This document shows positions 6,768 to 13,338 of a stretch of 21,180 nt of DNA, piece by piece. The stretch comes from a virus. The notes under the pieces were generated by a model. The model worked only from the letters and a program-made list of their open reading frames with translations, made no database searches and had not been told where the DNA came from. A program made the translations under genes and the position numbers. Location: positions 1 through 21,180 of the IMG/VR virus record IMGVR_UViG_3300028388_002446; one strand, written 5' to 3'. Within the stretch, counting starts at the first letter, position 1; each line of letters begins with the position of its first letter.

Positions 6768-6978
6768 AAACATCGGCAAGGTGCTGCGCAGGGTTCGCCT
6801 TCGGAAAAAGATGACGCTTGTCGAGGTGTCGAAACAATCCGGGGTTTCTGTGCCTATGCTGTCTCTGCTGGAACGCGGCGAGCGGACGCCAGCCCTGATC
6901 ACCCTTATGTCTCTGTCTCAGGTGTATGGAAACAAGCTGAGCTGGCTGATCAAGAAAGCGGAGGATTACCGTGACTAG
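6757..6978 (+). CDS. XRE-family helix-turn-helix regulator
   Basis: A 73-residue Cro/C1-type DNA-binding protein. ATG 6757 is chosen over ATG 6739 because AGAGGG lies eight bases upstream. The helix-turn-helix spans about residues 20-41 (MTLVEVSKQSGVSVPMLSLL), followed by the usual ERGERTPALITLMSLSQVYG segment. It probably represses a phage promoter. It could also be the partner of the nucleotidyltransferase immediately upstream. No dimerisation domain beyond the core is present. Confidence 0.85.
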   Translation: MDLKNIGKVLRRVRLRKKMTLVEVSKQSGVSVPMLSLLERGERTPALITLMSLSQVYGNKLSWLIKKAEDYRD

Positions 6979-7138
6979 TACGACACTGTATTTTGAGTAT
7001 CGGCACTCCGGCACCGACATGGAGTACGCCGATTGGCTAGAGGAAAAACTCCTCGAAGCACGGGACGACCTGACCGTATTGGACGACGAGGTGAGATATC
7101 TTCGCCGAGTCGTTGACCAGAATCAGCCTGCAGAGTAG
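6971..7138 (+). CDS. small acidic helical protein, 55 residues
   Basis: GTG 6971 overlaps the previous gene by eight bases and has GGAGG at 6960-6964, six bases upstream. The 55-residue product ends at TAG 7136. Its C-terminal half is a charged helix (YADWLEEKLLEARDDLTVLD, then EVRYLRRVV), possibly a coiled coil. No family recognised. The strong binding site supports it. Confidence 0.6.
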   Translation: MTSTTLYFEYRHSGTDMEYADWLEEKLLEARDDLTVLDDEVRYLRRVVDQNQPAE

Positions 7139-7148
7139 GCTGGTACTT

Positions 7149-7170
7149 CGTCGCCGGAAAACTGGCGGCG
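7149..7170 (+). other. hairpin before the DNA-binding protein gene
   Basis: CGTCGCC (7149-7155) pairs with GGCGGCG (7164-7170) with one G-U pair around an eight-base loop. The following TCTCCCCC is not a T-tract, so it is not a normal terminator. It sits in the 74-base leader of the gene at 7213. Confidence 0.35.
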
Positions 7171-7212
7171 TCTCCCCCAAAGCGGAAATGCCAAAGAGCA
7201 AGGAGAACCACA

Positions 7213-7992
7213 ATGGGAAATGCAGTACGCAAGACCGAAGAGCAGTTGCCGCTTGCGTTCGATGCCAATGAGTTCGAGGGACTCGGGCAGGAGAACACGC
7301 AGGCCGATGACTTTGCTATTCCGTTCATCAACATCGCGCAAGCGCTGTCGCCGCAGCTCAAGCGTTCCGATGCTGCCTACATCGAAGGGCTGCAGACGAA
7401 TCAACTGTTCAACTCTGTGACCGGCGAGATTTTCGAGGATGGCGTCACCGTGATCCCCGTGAAGTACGAGCGCAAGTATCTGGAGTTCAATCTTCGCGAG
7501 AACGGCGGTGGCCTCGTGGCCATTCACGATGACTACGATCCGGAGATCCTGAAGCGGCGCGACGACAAGAACCGATCGATCACTGACGACGGCACGCAGA
7601 TCGTGGAGACGCGATCTTTCTACTGCCTTGCGCAGGGCGGGAACGGTGACTGGTATCCGGCGATGATCTCCATGAAGTCCACCGGCCTGAAGAAGGCGAA
7701 GCAGTGGATGAGCATGGCGCAGGATGTGAAGTGGCCGAAGAAAGATGGCAGCAAGTTCATTGCGCCGATGTTCGCGAGGAAGTATCGGATCGGGGTTGCG
7801 GAAGAATCGAGCAAGGGCAACACGTGGGGCAACTGGACGGTGCAGCGTCTCGACGATGAGCCCCTGACCCCTGAAGACGCCCTGTTCAACATGGCCTATG
7901 ACCTGTACAAGTCGCTCGACAAGTACCGCGTCGACTATGCCGCGCAGGCTGAGACCGGCGAATCCGAGGAAGAGGAGGTTCCGCACCAGTAG
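7213..7992 (+). CDS. probable single-stranded DNA-binding protein
   Basis: A 259-residue protein with an AAGGAG site before ATG 7213. It matches a widespread phage family placed beside primase and polymerase genes, recognisable by IPFINIAQALSPQLK (residues ~36-50), NSVTGEIFEDGVTVIPV (~67-83) and ISMKSTGLKKAKQWM (~152-166). Members are commonly taken as replication-associated, single-stranded DNA-binding proteins. An acidic tail (ESEEEE) at the C-terminus, as in many SSB proteins, could recruit partners. The function is inferred from the tail and from context. It is a single gene between its own leader and the terminator at 8011, as expected for a highly made protein. Confidence 0.7.
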   Translation: MGNAVRKTEEQLPLAFDANEFEGLGQENTQADDFAIPFINIAQALSPQLKRSDAAYIEGLQTNQLFNSVTGEIFEDGVTVIPVKYERKYLEFNLRENGGGLVAIHDDYDPEILKRRDDKNRSITDDGTQIVETRSFYCLAQGGNGDWYPAMISMKSTGLKKAKQWMSMAQDVKWPKKDGSKFIAPMFARKYRIGVAEESSKGNTWGNWTVQRLDDEPLTPEDALFNMAYDLYKSLDKYRVDYAAQAETGESEEEEVPHQ

Positions 7993-8010
7993 GATCGCGG
8001 GTATCTTGTA

Positions 8011-8031
8011 AAGGGGCTTCGGCCCCTTTTT
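8011..8031 (+). terminator. Rho-independent terminator with UUCG loop
   Basis: AAGGGGC (8011-8017) pairs with GCCCCTT (8022-8028) around TTCG, followed by TTT. It closes the DNA-binding protein transcript 18 bases after its stop. It has the same UUCG loop as the terminator at 1219. The primase start is 17 bases downstream. Confidence 0.88.
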
Positions 8032-8047
8032 CATCTGGAGCCTCTTT

Positions 8048-8653
8048 ATGCAGCCAACAGAAGAACAGGTACAGCGCATGGCCGCGTTGTACGATGGGCT
8101 CGACAGGGCCTACGGCCAGTACACCACCAACTCCACCCCAAACCCCGAAACAGGCAAGCTCGAAGGCCAAGCCCTGACCGTCAAAGACATGGTCACACCG
8201 GAGCTTTGGCACGCACACCTTTCCGGCGAACAATCGCTCGGCATAGTCCCCATCGATGACAACGGCATGGTCAGCTTTGCCGTGATCGATATCGACGACT
8301 ACGGATTTTCTCTCGAAACGATCAAGCAGGTTGTGCGGGACTATCAGCTTCCCATGCTGTGCCTGCACAGCAAGAGCGGCGGCTTCCACCTCACGGCGTT
8401 CTTCAAGGAGAAGGTGCCGGCGAAGTTCGCGAAAAAGCAGGTGTCCTGTGTCCTGAAGCTACTGGGCAGCCCCAAGGCGGACCTGTTCCCCAGACAGGTG
8501 AAGCTGGCCAATGAAAATGATGTCGGGAACTGGATCAACATGCCGTACTTCGGCGACACGCGGAAGCTGGTCAGCGGCAAGTCGCTCGATGCGTTTCTCG
8601 ACATGGCCGAAGCGATGCAGGCCACGCAGAAAGAGTGGGCGGCGCTTGGGTAA
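8048..8653 (+). CDS. archaeo-eukaryotic-type primase, catalytic part
   Basis: A 201-residue protein from ATG 8048 (GGAG seven bases upstream). It carries the signature of AEP primases close to the TOTE/phage branch: VIDIDDY with the metal-binding D81/D83, HSKSGGFHL (107-115, the S-x-H nucleotide-binding motif), DLFPRQ (145-150) and NWINMPY (161-167). It would make primers for the family A polymerase downstream. It ends abruptly after a helix (AFLDMAEAMQATQKEW). Homologues usually continue through a helical PriCT-like region to a zinc motif; here those parts are missing or in the next frame. Catalytic residues are intact, so it may be active alone. Confidence 0.82.
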   Translation: MQPTEEQVQRMAALYDGLDRAYGQYTTNSTPNPETGKLEGQALTVKDMVTPELWHAHLSGEQSLGIVPIDDNGMVSFAVIDIDDYGFSLETIKQVVRDYQLPMLCLHSKSGGFHLTAFFKEKVPAKFAKKQVSCVLKLLGSPKADLFPRQVKLANENDVGNWINMPYFGDTRKLVSGKSLDAFLDMAEAMQATQKEWAALG

Positions 8654-9360
8654 TCACGGTCGCCAATCAAGTCGACAAGATCGAGTATTTCTACCAATGC
8701 GATGTTGAGCCGCTGTGCTCACACTGCAACAAGTCGGAGTGCAAGAAGCGGAAGTACGGGATAGGGAGCGGCGGCGAGATATCCGCGAACATCCAGCGCG
8801 TCATCAAGGTGATGACGGACCCTGTTATCTGGTACTTGGAGATCGACGACCACCGCATCGAATTAAGCACCGATCAGCTCCTTAATTTCCAGCTCCTGAA
8901 ACGCGCCGCGCTGGAATCGCTGGACCGGATTATCGGGCAGATGAAGAACTCCGAATGGCAGGAGATACTGCAGAAGATGCTGGAGGAGAATCTCGAAATC
9001 GTCCACATGCCGGCCGACTCCGGATCGAGTGGGGCGTTTATGGGGATGCTCAGCGACTTCCTGACCAACAACGCAGCGTCCCCGAACTTCGAAGACCTGC
9101 TCAACGGTGTGCCGCACTTCGACAAGAAAGAGGGTAAGTACGTATTCCGCTTGTCTGACCTGATGGACTATCTGTCGGCGCGGAAATTCACGCAGTACAG
9201 CACTGCGAAGGTGTCGTCGAAGCTCAGGGAAATTGGCGCGGAGTATGGCACTACGCGGGTCAAGGGGAAGCAGGTGCGGTGGTGGAAGCTGTCGCCACCT
9301 GACGACGAGCAGGACGAAGATTTCAAGGTACAGGAACCAGAGGAGTTACCACTGCAATGA
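8635..9360 (+). CDS. primase C-terminal part with zinc motif, in a second frame
   Basis: A 241-residue frame from GTG 8635, overlapping the catalytic part by 19 bases in the -1 frame. Residues 19-44 contain C22, C28, C31 and C36 and end in KKRKYGIG, the cysteine cluster that in related primases follows the catalytic core in one protein. Next comes PVIWYLEIDDHRIELSTDQL, a conserved part of the same C-terminal region, and a winged-helix-like end (SDLMDYLSARK, YSTAKVSSKLREIG) with an acidic tail. No good ribosome binding site precedes GTG 8635 and the first residues (about 1-5) are probably not natural. I infer one ancestral gene interrupted by a deletion or indel, unless reinitiation yields two subunits. 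Confidence 0.7.
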   Translation: MGGAWVITVANQVDKIEYFYQCDVEPLCSHCNKSECKKRKYGIGSGGEISANIQRVIKVMTDPVIWYLEIDDHRIELSTDQLLNFQLLKRAALESLDRIIGQMKNSEWQEILQKMLEENLEIVHMPADSGSSGAFMGMLSDFLTNNAASPNFEDLLNGVPHFDKKEGKYVFRLSDLMDYLSARKFTQYSTAKVSSKLREIGAEYGTTRVKGKQVRWWKLSPPDDEQDEDFKVQEPEELPLQ

Positions 9361-9536
9361 TTTATTGGATAGTGATTCTGTACGTGTTGGGCGCGGTCAA
9401 CACGTTTTACCTAGTGAAGACACTTACGCGGGCCGCGCCGGAATTCAGCATGTTCGTTGGCATAGAGACTTTCGCTGCATTCGCGTGGCCAATCTCGGCT
9501 GTCCTCTATCTTCGGCCAAAAAAGAGGTCGATGTAA
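9357..9536 (+). CDS. small two-pass membrane protein, 59 residues
   Basis: ATG 9357 overlaps the primase stop by ATGA, with GAGGAG about eleven bases upstream. Two hydrophobic segments (IYWIVILYVLGAVNTFYLV, about 2-20, and FVGIETFAAFAWPISAVLYL, about 33-52) are followed by RPKKRS, suggesting an inner-membrane hairpin with cytoplasmic C-terminus. Placed among replication genes it could tether replication to the membrane; it is too small for a typical holin. No family recognised. Confidence 0.6.
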   Translation: MIYWIVILYVLGAVNTFYLVKTLTRAAPEFSMFVGIETFAAFAWPISAVLYLRPKKRSM

Positions 9537-9802
9537 TGAGCCACACAAAAGGGCCATGGGAGTGGGAATACGGCCCGTATTCCCTTCTGAGACAAACAGC
9601 AACCAGAAAACACATTCTGTATTACACGATGGACGATGACGGCATCTATTGCACAAACCTTGACGACTACGACTTGATCGCTGCTGCCCCTGATCTGTAT
9701 GCAGCGCTGGTGATGTTTCTTGAGGAGGACACAGGCCCAGACCATCCCGCGAAAGAAGTAGCGAAGAAGGCTCTTGCCAAAGCCAGAGGAGAATCAGCAT
9801 GA
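9536..9802 (+). CDS. conserved phage protein of the AAAPDL type
   Basis: An 88-residue protein beginning at ATG 9536 (TAATG overlap). It shows the layout of a very common phage early protein: an N-terminal HTKGPW motif, a beta-rich middle and the hallmark DLIAAAPDLYAAL at about 60-72, ending in an AKKALAKARGE helix. Similar sequences occur in many phages of Proteobacteria near Ea22-like genes. The function is unknown. It overlaps the next gene by ATGA. Confidence 0.75.
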   Translation: MSHTKGPWEWEYGPYSLLRQTATRKHILYYTMDDDGIYCTNLDDYDLIAAAPDLYAALVMFLEEDTGPDHPAKEVAKKALAKARGESA

Positions 9803-10053
9803 CGCTTGCGGAAAAGATCATGGCCACTGAGGCCGTGGAAAACTTGGAGTGGGTGACTGCAACACAAATCGCTGAGCAGTTGGGCGCTAGGCGCGATTCT
9901 GTGCGGGCCGCTCTCTCAAACATGGTTGCGATGGATGTCATGGAGGTTCAACAGGATTGCGCCTATCGGCCAGCGAAGTACCGCAAGATCGTTCGGCACT
10001 GGATAAACTCACGCCCGTTGGCTGATACGTCGCAGGGGCCGACGAGGCCGTAG
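9799..10053 (+). CDS. small winged-helix DNA-binding protein
   Basis: An 84-residue protein from ATG 9799 after AGAGGAG. Residues 16-50 (EWVTATQIAEQLGARRDSVR then AALSNMVAMDVMEV) form a helix-turn-helix with a wing, typical of small transcription regulators. The last residues (INSRPLADTSQGPTRP) look unnatural. From about 10041 the other frame already encodes helicase sequence, so this tail is probably read out of frame across a deletion junction. The natural end is likely near YRKIVRH. Confidence 0.6.
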   Translation: MTLAEKIMATEAVENLEWVTATQIAEQLGARRDSVRAALSNMVAMDVMEVQQDCAYRPAKYRKIVRHWINSRPLADTSQGPTRP

Positions 10054-10112
10054 AGCGAGCATCGGCTCGATTCCCCGGCCAGAAGTTCCCCTACTTCCGA
10101 ACACTGCACTCC

Positions 10113-11333
10113 ATGTGCTTTCACCACACCGGCATGAAGCGCCGGCACGTCATGGACAACAGGGACTACGCGGAGCTGCAGGAGCTTCTCGGCTTCCCCG
10201 TCCACCTCGAAGGTGGCAGCGGCCGCATGGCACGGCACGTCGCCGAGCAGGCCAGAATGCGGTGCCTGCCTCTCGACGAAACGCAGCGCCTGTTACGCGC
10301 TCATGTGAACCCCTATCAGGTCCGCGAATACGCCAAGACCCTAGAAGCCTACAAGCTGGCCCACGGCCTGTTCGACTACACCGACATGCTGGAGCGTGGG
10401 GCTCGTGCGGGCTCGCTTGATGTGGACGTAATGATCGTGGACGAGGCGCAGGATCTGACCGACCTGCAGTGGCGCGTCGTGAGAGCGCTTACTCCTGATC
10501 ACGCGGACGTTTACTGGGCGGGGGATGATGACCAGACGATCCACGAATGGGCCGGCGCGTCTCTTGATGCTTTCCAGCGGCTGGGCGATGAGGCCGACGA
10601 AGTCATCGTGCTCGACAAGTCCTATCGCCTGCCGAGGGCGATCTTTGACTTTGCTGCGGGCCTTATTGGGCGCGTGAGCCGGCGCTACGCCAAGGAGTGG
10701 CGACCGCACGCCGAAGGCGGCTGCGTGAAGACCGTGGCGAGCTACGCCATGCAGAACCTGCCGGTGAAGGAGGGCTCGTGGCTCTTGCTGGGCCGCAACA
10801 GGCACGACCTGCCCGTATTCGAAGAGCTGCTGCGCAAGCAGGGGGTGCCCTACTTCCTGAACGGAAAGCTGGTGAACGACAACTACCTCAACGTGATCGT
10901 CAACTGGGAAAAGATGCGGCACGGCGAGAAGCTGAATGCGCGACAGGTGAACCAGATATACCGCCTCGGCCTCGGCCTTCCCGCAACAGCACAGAAGGGC
11001 CTGAAGTACGGCATCAAGGATATGCCTACCGACGCCGTCTGGTACGAAGCCCTCGACCGCATACCGTCCCGCGTCGTCTCCTTCATCCGCAAGGCCAGAG
11101 CAGCCGGCGAGGATATCCGCAACCCAAGGGTCCGTGTGTCGACGATACACGGCTGCAAGGGCATGGAGGCTGAGCACGTAGCCTGCCTGTCCGATATCTC
11201 ACCAAAGAGCGTGGACACCATGCTTATGAAGCCCGACGAAGAGCACAGGGTCTTCTACGTGGCGGCAACACGAGCCAAGCAGAGCCTGTACCTCATCGGC
11301 CCACAAGGAGGTAATCACTATCGATGGCACTGA
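10113..11333 (+). CDS. UvrD/Rep-like SF1 helicase lacking its Walker A region
   Basis: A 406-residue reading frame holding most of a superfamily 1 helicase: motif II IVDEAQD (108-114), III AGDDDQTIHEW (136-146), IV SYRLP (170-174), V STIHGCKGMEAEHV (343-356) and VI EEHRVFYVAATRAK (376-389). The frame is open back to 10026 and reads DEAVERASARF and PYFRTLHS, the part that follows motif Ia in related phage helicases. The Walker A loop (GPPGTGKT-like) that should precede it by a few dozen residues is absent. Upstream sequence belongs to the winged-helix gene. No start with a ribosome binding site precedes ATG 10113. ATP hydrolysis by this product is unlikely; it is probably a truncated or decaying gene. 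Confidence 0.75.
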   Translation: MCFHHTGMKRRHVMDNRDYAELQELLGFPVHLEGGSGRMARHVAEQARMRCLPLDETQRLLRAHVNPYQVREYAKTLEAYKLAHGLFDYTDMLERGARAGSLDVDVMIVDEAQDLTDLQWRVVRALTPDHADVYWAGDDDQTIHEWAGASLDAFQRLGDEADEVIVLDKSYRLPRAIFDFAAGLIGRVSRRYAKEWRPHAEGGCVKTVASYAMQNLPVKEGSWLLLGRNRHDLPVFEELLRKQGVPYFLNGKLVNDNYLNVIVNWEKMRHGEKLNARQVNQIYRLGLGLPATAQKGLKYGIKDMPTDAVWYEALDRIPSRVVSFIRKARAAGEDIRNPRVRVSTIHGCKGMEAEHVACLSDISPKSVDTMLMKPDEEHRVFYVAATRAKQSLYLIGPQGGNHYRWH

Positions 11334-12946
11334 TATCGATCGACATTGAAACCAAAGACCCCGACCTAAAAACAAGGGGCGCTGGTGTCAGGAGAGGCGA
11401 CGGCCACATCTGCGGCATAGCGATTGCCTCCGAAGCCAAACCAAGAGGCATCTACTACTCCCTAACCCACCCCGAATCCGAAAACACCGACTGGAACACT
11501 CTGCAGCGAGTTCTTAGCGACCATGCGCGGCTCTGTACCGGCGTCGTGGGCGCGAACCTGATCTACGACCTCGACTGGATCGAAGAGGAGTTCGGCGTCA
11601 CCTTCTACCATGTGCCGTGGTACGACGTTCAGGTGGCTGAGCCCCTGATCGACGAAGAGACGACTTACGGGCTTGGCGACCTCGGCGAGCGCTATCTGGG
11701 GACAGGGAAGAACGAAGACGCCCTGTATCGGTTCTGCGCTGAGCACTTCGGCGGCAATCCAACGCGCCGCGCTCAGGCCAAGAACATCTGGCGATGCCCT
11801 TCACGCATCGTCGCGCCCTACGCCGAGGAAGACGCCGCGCTGGCGCTGGCCGTGTGGAAAAAGCAGCGCGAGGTTTTGCGGGAAGAGGGTCTGTGGGAAA
11901 TCTTCGACCTCGAACGCCGCCTGCAGCCGATCCTGCTGCGCATGAAACGCCGTGGCGTGCGGATCGACGAGGAGCACCTCGCCGCGCTGCGCCGCAAGTT
12001 CGCCGCTGACAGGGACGGCCTGCTGCACGAGTTGGGCGACGTGAACATCTGGGCCGCTGCCTCTATTGCGGAGGCGTTTGATGGCGCGGGCGTTGCGTAC
12101 CCAAGAACAGAGAAGGGCAACCCTTCGTTCACGCGCCAGTTTCTGGAGTCCTGCCAGTGGCCTACCGCGCAGAAGATCGTGAAGGCGCGGCGGCTCGACA
12201 AGCTCATCGGCACCTTTCTGGACAACGCGATCAGCAAGAACCTCGTGCGCGGCCGTCTGCACTGCCAGTTCAACCAGCTCAGGGGCGATGAGTATGGGAC
12301 TGTTACGGGCCGGCTGTCCCAGATCGAGCCCCGCCTCGTCCTGACCTACGCCGCGAATCTGCGTGGGGCCATGGACATGATCAACGCCTACGCGGACAAC
12401 CCCGACCTCGACTGCTACGACGGCATGATGAAGACGATGCCGCCATGGCTCGACCGCAACGCAGTGAAGGCTATCTATCTGGGCTCGATCTACGGCATGG
12501 GCATCGACAAGCTGGCCGACCAGATGAACGTGGCCCGAGAAGAAGCAGAGAGGGCCTACTGGGCCTTCCACGACTCCGCGCCCTACCTGCGCCAGCTCGC
12601 CAAGATGGTTACGCGCCTCGCCGAGACCAAGGGCAGGGTGCGGACCATTGGGGGCCGCTACCGGCGCTTCAAAGATACCCGCTTCGCCTACAAGGGCCTC
12701 AACGCGGTGATACAGGGAGGCGCTGCCGACATTATGAAGAGGGCGCTCGTGACCGGCGTGGAAGAGGGGTTGGAGCTACCGCTTCTGACCGTGCATGACG
12801 AGCTTGATTTTTCACTGCTGGATAAAGGGCAGGCGCTTTGGTGGCGGGGGATTATGGAGGAGGTGTACTCCGACCAGTTGAAGGTGCAGATGAGGGTGGA
12901 CCCTGAGATGGGGCCGTCGTGGGGCGAGGTGGAGAAGGTGCAATGA
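11324..12946 (+). CDS. polA: family A DNA polymerase with internal loss of motif A
   Basis: A 540-residue replicative polymerase with an excellent AAGGAGGT site. The 3'-5' exonuclease is complete: D7/E9 (IDIET), NLIYDLDW (78-85) and YAEED (166-170). The thumb and first palm motif (CQFNQLR, GTVTGRLS 325-332) follow. Then the sequence jumps to QIEPRL (333-338). In homologues about 38 residues stand here, including the NPNLQQIP motif and the DYS of motif A, whose aspartate binds the catalytic metals. Motif B (R378, K382, Y390-G391) and motif C (HDE 491-493) are present. Leucine 386 occupies the position of E. coli Phe762. As read, it may proofread but should not polymerise. Confidence 0.88.
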   Translation: MALISIDIETKDPDLKTRGAGVRRGDGHICGIAIASEAKPRGIYYSLTHPESENTDWNTLQRVLSDHARLCTGVVGANLIYDLDWIEEEFGVTFYHVPWYDVQVAEPLIDEETTYGLGDLGERYLGTGKNEDALYRFCAEHFGGNPTRRAQAKNIWRCPSRIVAPYAEEDAALALAVWKKQREVLREEGLWEIFDLERRLQPILLRMKRRGVRIDEEHLAALRRKFAADRDGLLHELGDVNIWAAASIAEAFDGAGVAYPRTEKGNPSFTRQFLESCQWPTAQKIVKARRLDKLIGTFLDNAISKNLVRGRLHCQFNQLRGDEYGTVTGRLSQIEPRLVLTYAANLRGAMDMINAYADNPDLDCYDGMMKTMPPWLDRNAVKAIYLGSIYGMGIDKLADQMNVAREEAERAYWAFHDSAPYLRQLAKMVTRLAETKGRVRTIGGRYRRFKDTRFAYKGLNAVIQGGAADIMKRALVTGVEEGLELPLLTVHDELDFSLLDKGQALWWRGIMEEVYSDQLKVQMRVDPEMGPSWGEVEKVQ

Positions 12947-13338
12947 GCGAGAAGACGCATGTATGGCATGTGGTCAGGGATGGGATGCGCGGCCTGTGGA
13001 AGGCGACGAGGGTCGAGGCCCGCTACCCAGCCGGCATCCCTGATGTGTGCTTCGAGCATGGCTGGATGGAGCTGAAATGGTCGCCGCGAGCCGCGAAAAA
13101 GGGGCGCGTGCAGACGCTGCCGCACTTCAAACCGGAGCAGAGGCGGTTCCTGCAGGACTGGGACAACGCCTTCCTGCTTTGGCGGGTCGGTGATGAGTGG
13201 TTCCTGTTCGATAACTTTTTTGATTTGATAGGGCACGTTCCTATAGCCAATTTGCATAAGCTGGCATTGGCACATTGGAACGGACCCCCTGTGTGGCCGC
13301 ACCTTGCAGCAAAGTTGAATGTGAGGAGTCCGGTGTAA
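12943..13338 (+). CDS. PD-(D/E)xK (VRR-NUC-like) nuclease
   Basis: A 131-residue protein starting at ATG 12943 (ATGA overlap with the polymerase, GGTGGAG upstream). Residues 28-45 read YPAGIPDVCF then HGWMELKW, the PD...ExK catalytic pattern (D34, E43, K45) of small VRR-NUC or Holliday-junction-type nucleases, followed by the supporting HFKPEQRRFL helix and FLLWRVGDEWFLF strands. It likely trims replication or recombination intermediates. Located at the end of the replication operon; the 240-base gap after it marks the operon end. Confidence 0.78.
   Translation: MSEKTHVWHVVRDGMRGLWKATRVEARYPAGIPDVCFEHGWMELKWSPRAAKKGRVQTLPHFKPEQRRFLQDWDNAFLLWRVGDEWFLFDNFFDLIGHVPIANLHKLALAHWNGPPVWPHLAAKLNVRSPV

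Noticed and set aside
7123-8079. 318-residue minus-strand frame opposite the DNA-binding protein
   Set aside because: Complementary shadow of a clearly conserved gene, with no ribosome binding site and no family pattern.
10341-12571. Several long minus-strand frames across helicase and polymerase
   Set aside because: All overlap conserved plus-strand motifs; none has protein-like motifs.
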